From: Lysobacteraceae bacterium
GTDB lineage: Bacteria; Pseudomonadota; Gammaproteobacteria; Xanthomonadales; Rhodanobacteraceae
DNA: 64,000 bases
Direction: 5' to 3'
Assembly (NCBI GenBank): GCA_021372495.1
Contig: JAJFUF010000010.1
Coordinates: 1-64,000, forward strand
The notes beneath the pieces were generated by a model. It was not told the origin of the DNA. It ran no database searches and worked only from the letters and a program-made list of their open reading frames with translations. The position numbers and the translations under genes were made by a program. Position 1 is the stretch's first letter. Each line of letters opens with the position of its first letter. Shown here in pieces: positions 50,589-62,669 of the stretch.

Positions 50589-50742
50589 GGGGCAATCACC
50601 GTTGGTTGGGGAGATGCGTATTTTTGCATGCTCTGGGCGGCATGCACGCCTGCGCGCGACCGCTGCCGGCCGTTGATCGGCGTCAACACGCCCGCCGGGC
50701 CATCGGCGAGGCTGGGCGCGTGCAAGGCTGGCGGGCGTCGCG

Positions 50743-53494
<2,752 letters not shown>

Positions 53495-53498
<4 letters not shown>

Positions 53499-54484
53499 GC
53501 GCGACACGCCGCATCACCTATCGCGAGGCGGTGCGCGAAGCGCTGCGCGAGGCCCTGCTGCGCGATCCGCGCGTGTTCCTGATGGGCGAGGACGTCGGCC
53601 GCTACGGCGGCTCCTATGCGTGCTCCAGCGGGCTGCTGGCGGAATTCGGCGAGGAACGCATCCGCGACACGCCGCTCAGCGAGTCCGGCTTCGTCGGCGC
53701 CGGCATCGGCGCGGCGATCGGCGGCATGCGCCCGATCGTCGAGGTGATGACGGTCAACTTCAGCCTGCTGGCGCTGGACCAGATCGTCAACAACGCGGCC
53801 ACCGTGCGGCACATGTCCGGCGGGCAAATCGCCGTGCCGGTGGTGATCCGCATGGCCACAGGCGCCGGGCGCCAGCTCGCCGCGCAGCATTCGCACAGCC
53901 TGGAATGCTGGTACGCGCACGTGCCGGGGATCCGCGCCGTGGCGCCGGCCACCGTCGCCGATGCGCGCGGCATGCTGTGGACGGCGCTGCAGGAACCGAA
54001 TCCGGTGGTGATCTTCGAGCACGCCACGCTGTACAACGACGAGGGCGAAGTACCAGGCGAAGGCGAGCTGGCCGTCGACATCGACCGCGCGGCGGTGCGC
54101 CGCGCCGGCGACGACCTCAGCCTGATCACCTACGGCGGCAGCCTGAAGAAGGCGCTGGCCGCGGCGGACGCGCTGGCCGGCGAGCGCATCGGCTGCGAGG
54201 TGATCGACCTGCGCACGCTGCGGCCGCTGGACGAGGAAACGATCCTCGCCTCGGTGCGCAGGACGCATCGCGCGCTGATCGTCGACGAAGGCTGGCGCAG
54301 CGGCAGCCTCGCCGGCGAAATCGCCGCACGGATCGCCGAGGAGGCGTTCTTCGACCTCGACGCGCCGGTGCGGCGCGTGTGCAGCGCCGAGGTGCCGATC
54401 CCCTACCCGCGCCATCTCGAGGAGGCCGCCACGCCGCAGGTCGATGGCATCGTCGCCGCGGCGCGCGGCCTGGTGCGCCGATGA
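53495..54484 (+). CDS. Pyruvate/acetoin dehydrogenase E1 component, beta subunit
   Basis: 329 aa. [20 protein letters not shown] (Glu of TPP activation), [17 protein letters not shown] and the C-terminal [15 protein letters not shown] identify E1beta. The ATG overlaps the E1alpha stop and the stop overlaps the E2 start, both by 4 bp, so stoichiometric synthesis is likely. Confidence 0.92.
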
Positions 54485-55689
54485 TCGAGTTCCGCATGCC
54501 CGCGCTCGGCGCCGACATGGAGGCCGGCACGCTGGTCGAGTGGCTGAAGCGGCCGGGCGAGCGCATCGCGCGCGGCGACGCGGTCGCCGTGGTGGAGACG
54601 CAGAAAGGTGCCATCGAAATCGAGTCGTTCCAGCCGGGCGTGCTGCGCGAAATCCGCGTCGAGACCGGCGCGCGCGTTCCGGTCGGCGAGGTGCTCGCGT
54701 TGATTGACGGCGAGGCCGGGGCCGCCGCGGCAGCACCCGTCCACGCAACCGCGGAAGCGCCGGCACGCGCCATCGCCGCCGCGCCGCCGCCCCGCCCCGG
54801 CGCAGCGGCGGAGCCGGAGCCGGAACCGGTCGTACTGTCCGGCCAGCGGCGCGTACCGATATCTCCGCTCGCACGCCGTCTCGCCGAGGAGCGCGGCATC
54901 GACGTCGCGACGCTGCAACCCGGCGCGGACGGCACCATCGGCCTGGCCGAGGTCGAGGCCGCACGCGCCGCCCTCGCGCCGGCGGGCGCACCCGCGGCGC
55001 GAGCAGCCGGCGAACGCGGGCTCGACCTCGCCGCCATGCGCAGGGCGATCGCCGCTGCGATGGCGCGCTCGCACCGCGAGATACCGCACTACTTCGTCAG
55101 CTCGACGCTCGACCTCGCGCCGCTGCTCGCGTGGCTGGAGCGCACCAACGCGACGCGCGCGCCGCCTGGGCGACTGCTGTACCTGGTGCCGCTGCTCAAG
55201 GCGGTGGCGCGCGCGATGGCGTCGGCGCCGGAACTCAACGGCCACTACGAGGCGGACGTCTTCACGCCGTCCGCCGCGGTGCACATGGGCGTCGCCATCG
55301 CCATGCGCGGCGGCGGCCTGATCGCGCCCGCGATCCACGACGTCGACCGCCTCGATCTCGACACGCTGATGGCGAAGCTCGACGACCTGGTGCTGCGCGT
55401 GCGCGGCGGGCGCCTGCGCAGCTCGGAGCTGGCCGACCCGACCGTCACCGTGTCCAACCTCGGCGAGCACACCGCCGACGCCATCCTGCCGGTGATCTAC
55501 CCGCCGCAGGTCGCCATCGTCGGCTGCGGCCAGATTGTGCCGCGTCCGTGGGTGAGCGACGGCGGGCTGGTGGTCCGGCCCACCATGACGATCACCGTCG
55601 GCGGCGATCACCGCGTCAGCGACGGGCGCAGCGCGGCGAAGTTCCTCGCCCGCGTCGAGGCGCTGCTGAAAACGCCGGAGGCGCTGTGA
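54481..55689 (+). CDS. Dihydrolipoamide acyltransferase (E2) of the dehydrogenase complex
   Basis: 402 aa. One N-terminal lipoyl domain with the modified Lys42 in [12 protein letters not shown], an Ala/Pro linker, a peripheral subunit-binding domain (about 122-162, [20 protein letters not shown]), and the catalytic domain with GGDHRVSDG (HxxxDG, His about 378). No E3 (lpd) follows, so the complex must borrow dihydrolipoamide dehydrogenase from elsewhere. Overlaps E1beta and the ACP gene. Confidence 0.92.
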   Translation: MIEFRMPALGADMEAGTLVEWLKRPGERIARGDAVAVVETQKGAIEIESFQPGVLREIRVETGARVPVGEVLALIDGEAGAAAAAPVHATAEAPARAIAAAPPPRPGAAAEPEPEPVVLSGQRRVPISPLARRLAEERGIDVATLQPGADGTIGLAEVEAARAALAPAGAPAARAAGERGLDLAAMRRAIAAAMARSHREIPHYFVSSTLDLAPLLAWLERTNATRAPPGRLLYLVPLLKAVARAMASAPELNGHYEADVFTPSAAVHMGVAIAMRGGGLIAPAIHDVDRLDLDTLMAKLDDLVLRVRGGRLRSSELADPTVTVSNLGEHTADAILPVIYPPQVAIVGCGQIVPRPWVSDGGLVVRPTMTITVGGDHRVSDGRSAAKFLARVEALLKTPEAL

Positions 55690-55934
55690 GCGCGCGCGAC
55701 GCCATCGAAGTGGCGAGGACCGCGCTGCTCGCGGTCGCGCCCGACCTGGCTGGCGAGCGCATCGCCCCCGATGCGCCGTTCCGCGACCAGTTCGACTTCG
55801 ACTCCATGGACTTCATGCACTTCGTGGCCGGGCTCGCCAAGGCGACCGGCATCGACATCCCCGAGCGCGACTACCCGCGGCTGCAAAGCCTGGCCGACTG
55901 CGCGCGCTATCTGCACGAGCGCGGCTGGCGCTGA
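55686..55934 (+). CDS. Acyl carrier protein
   Basis: 82 aa, GTG start overlapping the E2 stop (GTGA). The phosphopantetheine Ser is Ser40 in FDFDSMDFMHF (the DSx motif), followed by helix III IPERDYPRLQSLADCARYL. Housekeeping AcpP has DSLD; here DSMD with Phe, so this is a specialised ACP. Its placement at the end of a 2-oxoacid dehydrogenase operon suggests that an acyl group made by E1/E2 or the ligase is loaded on it, but this is inference. Confidence 0.85.
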   Translation: MSARDAIEVARTALLAVAPDLAGERIAPDAPFRDQFDFDSMDFMHFVAGLAKATGIDIPERDYPRLQSLADCARYLHERGWR

Positions 55935-55951
55935 AGGCCGCGTCCTGTCCC

Positions 55952-57130
55952 TCAGCCGGAGCCCCACGCCCGCGCGGCCTGCGCGATCACCGCCTCCTCG
56001 TCGGTCGGCACGACCAGCACGTCCACGGCCGAGCCCGGGGCGCCGATGCGCGCGGCGTGGCGTGCGTTGGCCTGCGGATCCAGCGCGACGCCCAGCCAGC
56101 GCAGCCGTGCGCAGATGCGCCGGCGCATGTCCGCCGAGCGCTCGCCGATGCCGGCGGTGAACACCAGTGCGTCGATGCCGTCCAGCGCGGCGACCATCGT
56201 CGCCAGTTCGCACGCGGCCCGGTAGGCGAACAGCTCCAGCGCCTCCGCGGCGCGGGCGTCGTCGCTCGCCTCGAGCACGCGCACGTCGTCGCTGAGCCCG
56301 GACACGCCGAGCAGGCCGCTGCGCTCGTTCAGCAGATCGGCGAGCCGTTCGGCGTCCAGTCCCTTCTCCTGCAGCAGGTACAGCAGCACGCCGGGATCGA
56401 TCGCGCCGCAGCGGCGCGCCATCATCAGGCCGTCCATCACCGTGAAGCCCATCGTCGTGGCCACGCTGCGCCGCGCGCGCATGGCGCACAGGCTCGCACC
56501 GTGGCCGAGGTGCGCGACCACCACGCGGCCGTCCGCGCGCGGACCGAGCAAGCTTTCCAGGCGTCCGGCCACGTAGGCGTAGGAAAGCCCATGGAAGCCG
56601 TAGCGCACGACGCCCGCGTCGGTCAGCGACCGCGGCAGCGCGAAGATCTGCGCCAGGCGCGGCATGGTGCGATGGAACGCGGTATCGAAGCAGGCCACCT
56701 GTGGCACGTCGGGCCAGCAGGCCATCGCGGCCTGCACCACGGCGAGGCTCTGCGGCTGGTGCTGCGGGGCGAGCGGCACCAGCCGCGCCAGCGCGTCGAT
56801 CGTTCCGGCGTCGAGGCGCGTCGGTTCCGCGAAGGCGTCGCCGCCGTGCACGACGCGGTGGCCGATCGCTTCCACGTCGAAGTCCCCCCAGCGGCGCCGC
56901 AGCCGCACCATCAGCCAGCGCGCCAGGTGCGCGGGGCTGCCGTCGGCCGGCAGGTCCGCCGTGTCGCCCAGCGCTTCCGCAGCCGGTTCGCGCAGCCGCA
57001 GGCGCGCGCCGGCGCCGATGTTCTCGATCGCGCCGCGCAGCACCGGCGCCACGGCATCGCCGCGGTAGGCGGCGAACTTCAGGCTGGAGGAGCCTGCGTT
57101 GAAGACCAGCACGCCGCGCGCCGCGTTCAC
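55952..57130 (-). CDS. ackA: Acetate kinase
   Basis: Acetyl-phosphate + ADP = acetate + ATP. The 392 aa show VFNAGSSSLKFA (about 9-20), GHRVVHGGD (about 83), FDTAFHRTMP, GFHGLSY, VAHLGHGAS and FTAGIGERS. Start is GTG at 57130. It lies 39 bp after glgP as the last gene of the minus-strand operon and converges with the ACP gene. With phosphoketolase upstream it completes ATP production from acetyl-phosphate; no pta gene is seen here. Confidence 0.95.
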   Translation of the reverse strand: MNAARGVLVFNAGSSSLKFAAYRGDAVAPVLRGAIENIGAGARLRLREPAAEALGDTADLPADGSPAHLARWLMVRLRRRWGDFDVEAIGHRVVHGGDAFAEPTRLDAGTIDALARLVPLAPQHQPQSLAVVQAAMACWPDVPQVACFDTAFHRTMPRLAQIFALPRSLTDAGVVRYGFHGLSYAYVAGRLESLLGPRADGRVVVAHLGHGASLCAMRARRSVATTMGFTVMDGLMMARRCGAIDPGVLLYLLQEKGLDAERLADLLNERSGLLGVSGLSDDVRVLEASDDARAAEALELFAYRAACELATMVAALDGIDALVFTAGIGERSADMRRRICARLRWLGVALDPQANARHAARIGAPGSAVDVLVVPTDEEAVIAQAARAWGSG

Positions 57131-57169
57131 GCCATGCCACCCGTGGTCGGAACGCGCGCGCTCATGCGG

Positions 57170-59680
57170 TCAGCGCTGCCACGCGATCATCGCCAGTTCG
57201 GCCGGCAGGAACGCGTCCGCATGCCACGGCCGGATCCGCGGCGTGTAGTCGGACGGCGCGCGCCCGTCGGGCACGGTCACGTCGTAGAGGTAGCCGTGCA
57301 CGGTGCCGGGAATCGGATCGCCGCAGCGCATCGGCAGGCACACGCCCTCCAGCGGCGGCGCCGGCTCGGCATAGATCTCCACCCGCACCATCTCCGGGGA
57401 GAACTCGCCGAGGTAGACCGGCACGCCGAATCGCCACGCGCCGCGCTCGCGCTTCGCCTCGACGTCGCCGAAATGGACCTCGTGCCAGCCCGACTCGATC
57501 GCGACCTGCCACGCGCCCAGCTCGCGCGCCAGGCGCGCCCCGTTTTCGGTACGCCGGTGCAGCGCCGACGCGGCGCCGCGGTAGAACTGTTCGAGATACT
57601 CGCGCAGCATGCGGTTGCTGCTGAAGCGCGGCGCCAGCAGCGACATGCTCGCGCGCATCCGCGCCACCCACTGGCGCGGGATGCCGCGGGCATCGCGGTC
57701 GAAGAAGGCCGGCACCACCTCGTCCTCGAGGATGCGGTAGAGCCGCTCGGCGTCTTCCGCGTCGGCCACGCCGTCGCCACGGTCGGTCGCGCTCGCGATG
57801 GCCCAGCCGCACGCCGGATCGAACGCTTCCGCCCACCAACCGTCGAGCACCGACAGGTTCAGGCCGCCGTTGACCAGCACCTTCATGCCGCTGGTGCCGC
57901 AGGCTTCCCACGGCCGCCGCGGCGTATTGATCCAGACGTCGACGCCCTGCACGAGATGCTGCGCCAGGGCCATGTCGTAGTCGTCGAGGAACACCGCGCG
58001 CAGGCGCACGCCGGGTCGGCGCATGAACTCGATCCAGGCGTGGATCAGGCGCTTGCCCTCCTCGTCCTGCGGATGCGCCTTGCCGGCGACGATCAGTTGC
58101 ACCGGCCGCTGCGGATCGCGCAACAGGCGCGCCAGGCGCTCCGGGTCGTGCAGCGGCAGGTTGGTGCGCTTGTAGGCGGCGAAGCGCCGCGCCAGGCCCA
58201 GCGTCAGCGCATTCGGATCGAGCACCTGCGCGGCCTCGGCGATCCGCCGCTGCGACTCGCCGCGCTGGCCGAGCTGCCAGGCCAGGCGTTCGCGCGCATA
58301 GTGCACCAGGTCGCGGCGCTGGTCGGAGGCGAGCGCCCACAGCGTTTCGTCGTCGACCGTGGCGACCGCCGCCGGCAGCGCTTCCTGTTCGCCGCGCCAG
58401 CGCTCCTTGCCGCAGGCCGTCGTCCACACCCGGTCCGACCACGGCGAATCCCACGAGGGCACGTGCACGCCGTTGGTGACGTGCCGCACCGGCACCTCGT
58501 GCGGCGGCCAGCGCGGGAACAGCGGGCCGAACAGGCGCCGGCTGACCTCGCCGTGCAGTTGGCTGACCGCATTGGTCTGCGCGCAGCCGCGCAACGCCAG
58601 GTAGGCCAGGTTGAACGGCTCGTCGTCGTTCAGCGGATCGCGCCGTCCCAGCGCGAGCAGGTCGCGCGGCGGGATCTCGAAATCCGCCAGGTAGTCGCGC
58701 GAGTACTTGTAGACCAGGTCCGGCGCGAACGCGTCGAACCCGGTCGCCATCGGCGTGTGCGTGGTGAACACGTTGCCGGCGCGCGTCGCCCACCACGCCT
58801 CCCAGAACGACGTGCCCGCGCGGCGCATGAACCTGCGCGCGCGCTCCAGCGTGGCCAGCGCCGCATGGCCTTCGTTGATGTGGCACACGGCCGGCTCGAT
58901 GCCGAGCGCCTCGAGCATCGCCCATCCGCCGATGCCGAGCACGACTTCCTGCAGCAGGCGCATCTCGGCGCCGCCGCCGTAGAGCTGCGCGGTGATGCCG
59001 CGGTCCGCCGCGCCGTTGCTGACGTCGTTGCTGTCGAGCAGGTACAGCCGCGCGCGGCCGACGTTCGCCTGCCAGACGCGCAGCGAGAGCGTGCGCCCCG
59101 GCAGCTCGAGCCGCACCGTCAGCCAGGAGCCGTCGGCGCCCAGCGCGGGCTGGATCGGCAAACTGGACGGCTCGTTGTTGGGGTAGGCCTCGGCCTGGCG
59201 CCCATCGGCGTCGATGATCTGGCGGAAATAGCCTTCCTGGTAGAGCAGGCCGACGCCCACCACCGGCAGGCCGAGGTCGCTCGCGGTCTTGAGGTAGTCG
59301 CCGGCGAGCACGCCGAGCCCGCCGGCATAGAGCGCCACCGCCTCGCTCAGGCCGAACTCCATGCTGAAGTAGGCGACCGTCCCCGGCGGCTCGAGCGGAC
59401 ACCGCGCGCACCATCCCGCCTCCTGCATGTAGCTGCGATGTTCCTCGACCGCGTGCGCCAGCTCCGCTGCGAAGCTCGCATCCATGGCGAGGCTCTCCAG
59501 GCGCTGCTGCGGGACGTTCTGCAGGATCGCCCACGGGTTCTGCGTGCGCTGCCAGAGTTCGGCGTCGATGCGGTTCCAGAGCACGTCGCTGGCGTGGCTC
59601 CAGGTCCAGTGCAGGTCGAGCACCAGTTCGGTCAGCGCTTCGAGCCCTTCAGGCAGCGCGCGCGGCAGGAATACGTGCAT
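57170..59680 (-). CDS. glgP: Alpha-glucan (glycogen/maltodextrin) phosphorylase
   Basis: Releases glucose-1-phosphate from alpha-1,4-glucan. 836 aa from MHVFLPRALPEGLE, with GGAGGAGG 10 bases upstream; an ATG 24 bases earlier is also in frame. It begins with a DUF3417 domain (LDLHWTWSHASDVLW), has YFSMEFGLSEAVALYAGGLG at about 112-131 and the PLP Lys region in GTSGMKVLVNGGLN (about 605). This is the TIGR02094-type phosphorylase, not the E. coli GlgP/MalP type. Pgm lies directly upstream in the operon and uses its product. Confidence 0.93.
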   Translation of the reverse strand: MHVFLPRALPEGLEALTELVLDLHWTWSHASDVLWNRIDAELWQRTQNPWAILQNVPQQRLESLAMDASFAAELAHAVEEHRSYMQEAGWCARCPLEPPGTVAYFSMEFGLSEAVALYAGGLGVLAGDYLKTASDLGLPVVGVGLLYQEGYFRQIIDADGRQAEAYPNNEPSSLPIQPALGADGSWLTVRLELPGRTLSLRVWQANVGRARLYLLDSNDVSNGAADRGITAQLYGGGAEMRLLQEVVLGIGGWAMLEALGIEPAVCHINEGHAALATLERARRFMRRAGTSFWEAWWATRAGNVFTTHTPMATGFDAFAPDLVYKYSRDYLADFEIPPRDLLALGRRDPLNDDEPFNLAYLALRGCAQTNAVSQLHGEVSRRLFGPLFPRWPPHEVPVRHVTNGVHVPSWDSPWSDRVWTTACGKERWRGEQEALPAAVATVDDETLWALASDQRRDLVHYARERLAWQLGQRGESQRRIAEAAQVLDPNALTLGLARRFAAYKRTNLPLHDPERLARLLRDPQRPVQLIVAGKAHPQDEEGKRLIHAWIEFMRRPGVRLRAVFLDDYDMALAQHLVQGVDVWINTPRRPWEACGTSGMKVLVNGGLNLSVLDGWWAEAFDPACGWAIASATDRGDGVADAEDAERLYRILEDEVVPAFFDRDARGIPRQWVARMRASMSLLAPRFSSNRMLREYLEQFYRGAASALHRRTENGARLARELGAWQVAIESGWHEVHFGDVEAKRERGAWRFGVPVYLGEFSPEMVRVEIYAEPAPPLEGVCLPMRCGDPIPGTVHGYLYDVTVPDGRAPSDYTPRIRPWHADAFLPAELAMIAWQR

Positions 59681-59741
59681 CGATGCAGCCTCCTCCGCCG
59701 TCACGACCGGCGATCGGCAGCGCCCGCGGCGATCCGCGCGT

Positions 59742-61394
59742 TCACGTGATCACCGTCGCGCGCTCGCGGCCGAAGCGTTCGCGCAGTTGCAGCAGCGCGT
59801 GCGCCGCCTCCAGCAGCGGCGCGAGGTGTGGTTCCGGATCGCCGGCGGCGCCGTCGCGGCGATAGCGTTCGAGGTACACGCGCAGGGTGGCGCCCGCGGT
59901 GCCGGTGCCGGAAAGCCGGAAGACCATGCGCGAGCCGTCGGCCAGCACGATGCGGATGCCGCCGTGCTCGCTGGTCGCCCCGGTCACCGGGCTGCGGTAG
60001 GCGAAGTCGTCCGCGAGGACGACCGCTTCGCCGGCGAAGCGGGCTGCCGCGAGCGCGGGCAGGCGCTGCCTCAGCGCGTCGACCGCCTCGGCGGCGGCAG
60101 CGGCGTCGAGATCCTCGAAATCGTGGCGCTGGTAATAGCTGCGGCCGAACGCGCGCCAGTGCGCGTCCAGCGCCCGCGCCGGTGTCATGCCGGTGGCGGC
60201 GATGATCGACAGCCAGCACAGCACCGCCCACAGCCCGTCCTTTTCGCGGAGATGGTCCGAACCGGTGCCGAAGCTCTCCTCGCCGCAGATGCTGCACAGG
60301 CCGGCGTCCAGCAGGTCGCCGAAATACTTCCACCCGGTCGGCGTCTCGTAGCAGGCGATGCCGAGCGAGGCGGCGACGCGGTCCAGCGCCGTGCTGGTCG
60401 GCATCGAGCGCGCCACGCCGGCGAGGCCGTCGCGGTAGGCGGGGATGCGGCGCGCGTGCTCGACGATCAGCGCCAGCGAATCGCCGGGCGAGACGAAGCA
60501 GCCGCGGCCGAGGATCAGGTTGCGGTCGCCGTCGCCGTCGCAGGCGGCGCCGAAGTCGGGCGCGTCGGCGGCATTCATGCGTTCGACCAGCGCGTGCGCG
60601 TGCACCAGGTTGGGATCGGGGTGGCCGCCGCCGAAATCCGGCAGCGGCTGCGCGCGCACCACCGTGCCGGCCGCGGCGCCGAGCCGTTCCTCGAGGATGT
60701 GCACGGCGCAAGGGCCGGTCACCGCGTGCATGGCGTCGAAGCACATGCGGAAGCCGCCGCGGAACAGCGCGCGCAGCGCGCCGAAGTCGAACAGGCGTTC
60801 GAGCAGCGCCACGTAGTCGGCGAGCGGGTCGAACACGCTCACGCGCGTCGCGCCGACCTGGTGGTCGGATTCGCGGCCGAGGTCGAGGTCCGCGAGCCGG
60901 ACGCTGCGGAAGCGGTCGATCTCCAGCGTGCGCCGGTAGATGCGCTCGGTGACCTCCTCCGGCGCTGGGCCGCCGTTGCGCACGTTGAACTTGACGCCGA
61001 AGTCGGCATCGATGCCGCCCGGATTGTGGCTGGCCGAGAGCATCAGGCCGCCGAGCGCCATGCGCGTGCGGATCACCGCCGACATCGCCGGGGTGGAGAG
61101 CAGGCCGTCGCGCGCGACCAGGATCCGGCCGAAGCCGTTGGCGATCGCCATGCGGATGATGGTCTGGATGGCGGGCACGTTGAAGTAGCGCCCGTCGCCG
61201 CCCAGCACCAGCGTCTCGCGCGCCAGCGGCGCGTCGGCGGCGGCGACGTCGAAGACCGCCTGCACGAAGTTCTCGAGATAGCGCGGCTGCATGAACGCGC
61301 GGGTCTTCCGGCGCAGCCCGGAAGTGCCCGGACGCTGGTCGGGAAACGGCGTCGTCGCGGTTTCGAGGATCCCGTTGGCGAGCGTGGCCGTCAT
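59742..61394 (-). CDS. pgm: Phosphoglucomutase (alpha-D-glucose-phosphate specific)
   Basis: Interconverts glucose-1-P and glucose-6-P. 550 aa. N-terminal FGTSGLR-like segment (RPGTSGLRRKT), phosphoserine loop LSASHNPGGIDADFG (about 119), Mg2+ loop CDGDGDRN (about 288), sugar loop GEESFGTGSDHLREKDG (about 365) and the C-terminal phosphate loop RLSGTGTAG. The start MTATLANG lies 20 bp after the transaldolase stop; the upstream open frame belongs to a shadow of transaldolase. Confidence 0.95.
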   Translation of the reverse strand: MTATLANGILETATTPFPDQRPGTSGLRRKTRAFMQPRYLENFVQAVFDVAAADAPLARETLVLGGDGRYFNVPAIQTIIRMAIANGFGRILVARDGLLSTPAMSAVIRTRMALGGLMLSASHNPGGIDADFGVKFNVRNGGPAPEEVTERIYRRTLEIDRFRSVRLADLDLGRESDHQVGATRVSVFDPLADYVALLERLFDFGALRALFRGGFRMCFDAMHAVTGPCAVHILEERLGAAAGTVVRAQPLPDFGGGHPDPNLVHAHALVERMNAADAPDFGAACDGDGDRNLILGRGCFVSPGDSLALIVEHARRIPAYRDGLAGVARSMPTSTALDRVAASLGIACYETPTGWKYFGDLLDAGLCSICGEESFGTGSDHLREKDGLWAVLCWLSIIAATGMTPARALDAHWRAFGRSYYQRHDFEDLDAAAAAEAVDALRQRLPALAAARFAGEAVVLADDFAYRSPVTGATSEHGGIRIVLADGSRMVFRLSGTGTAGATLRVYLERYRRDGAAGDPEPHLAPLLEAAHALLQLRERFGRERATVIT

Positions 61395-61414
61395 GGCGCG
61401 GCCGTGACGGCGTG

Positions 61415-62536
61415 CTAGGCCTGCACCGTCAACGCGCAACTGCGTGCGCCGACGATGTCGAGCAGGCGGTCGTGGGACGTCTGGAACTTGCGCACGCCCT
61501 CGGCCTCCAGCCGCGCCGCGACCGTGTCCATGCGGATGCCGGCCAAGGCGAGCGCCTGCAGCGTCCGCTTCGCGTGCTGCGCGCCGCGCAGCAGTTGCTC
61601 CTGCGGCTGGCCGTGATCGCGGTAGGCTGCCAGGGTTTCGGGCGGCATGGTGCTGAACGTGTCGGCGCCGACCAGCGATTCGACGTACTTGATGTCCGAA
61701 TAGGCGGGATTCTTGGTGCCGGTGCTGGCCCACACCAGGCGCTGCGCCCGCGCGCCCGATGCGCGCAGATCGCGGAAGCGCGCGCCGGCCACGACTTCGC
61801 GGAAGCATCGGTAGGCATCGCGGGCGCACGCCATCGCGGTCTGTCCGTGCAGCGCCACCGCCCTGCCCCGTTCCGCCGCCAGCCGTTCCAGCACCGGATC
61901 GACCTGGCTGTCGATGCGGCTGAGGAAGAAGCTCGCCACCGAGGCGACCGTGCGCAGGTCGCCGCCGCGGGCGCGGCGTTCTTCCAGGCCGCACAGGTAA
62001 GCCTCGACGACTTCCTCGTAGCGCGCCGTGCCGAACAGCAGGGTGACGTTGACGCCGATGCCGTCGGCGATCAGCGCGCGGATCGCGGCCAGCCCCGCCG
62101 CGGTCGCCGGCACCTTGACCAGGACGTTGGGCCGGCCGGCCGCCGCCCACAGCGCGCGCGCTTCGCGGATCGTCGCCACGGTGTCGTAGGCGAGGTGCGG
62201 CGAGACCTCGATGCTGACATAGCCGTCGGCGCCGGCGGTGCGCACGTGGACCGGGCGCAGCAGGTCGGCCGCATCGACGACATCGCGCACCATCAGGGCG
62301 CGCACGATGGCCGCGTCGTCGAGGCCGTCGCGGGCGAACCGCGCGATCGCGTCCTCGTAGTCGCGCCGCGCCGCGAAGGCGTGCTCGAAGATGGTCGGAT
62401 TGGACGTCACCCCGGACACGCCGTCCTCGGCGATCAGCCGCGCCAGCGTGCCGTCGGCGAGCATGCGCCGGCTGAGGGAGTCCAGCCAGACGCCCTGGCC
62501 GAGTTCACGCAGTGTCCACAGAGGGTTGTTGCGCAT
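61415..62536 (-). CDS. tal: Transaldolase
   Basis: Transfers dihydroxyacetone units between sedoheptulose-7-P and glyceraldehyde-3-P. 373 aa, the longer TalB2-type of high-GC bacteria. GVTSNPTIFEHAF (about 41-53), the Schiff-base Lys in NVLVKVPATAAG (about 140), and STGTKNPAYSDIKYVESLVG are clear. The start MRNNPLWTLRELG has GGAGG 5 bases upstream; the frame extends 21 codons further but without a site. Confidence 0.95.
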   Translation of the reverse strand: MRNNPLWTLRELGQGVWLDSLSRRMLADGTLARLIAEDGVSGVTSNPTIFEHAFAARRDYEDAIARFARDGLDDAAIVRALMVRDVVDAADLLRPVHVRTAGADGYVSIEVSPHLAYDTVATIREARALWAAAGRPNVLVKVPATAAGLAAIRALIADGIGVNVTLLFGTARYEEVVEAYLCGLEERRARGGDLRTVASVASFFLSRIDSQVDPVLERLAAERGRAVALHGQTAMACARDAYRCFREVVAGARFRDLRASGARAQRLVWASTGTKNPAYSDIKYVESLVGADTFSTMPPETLAAYRDHGQPQEQLLRGAQHAKRTLQALALAGIRMDTVAARLEAEGVRKFQTSHDRLLDIVGARSCALTVQA

Positions 62537-62669
62537 GACGTCCTCCGCGGCTGCCGCCGGACCCGCAGAGCGCGGGCGGCGCGCCGGCGTTGCATGCACC
62601 GAACCTAGCCCGCGCGGCCGCGCCCGCCTTGATCGTCGTCAACCTCGGCCCGCGCCGCGCCGGACGCGT

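Noticed and set aside
56057..59749. 1230-aa open frame on the + strand opposite ackA and glgP
   Set aside because: Shadow frame rich in Arg, His, Gln and Ala; no domain; both minus-strand genes are complete.
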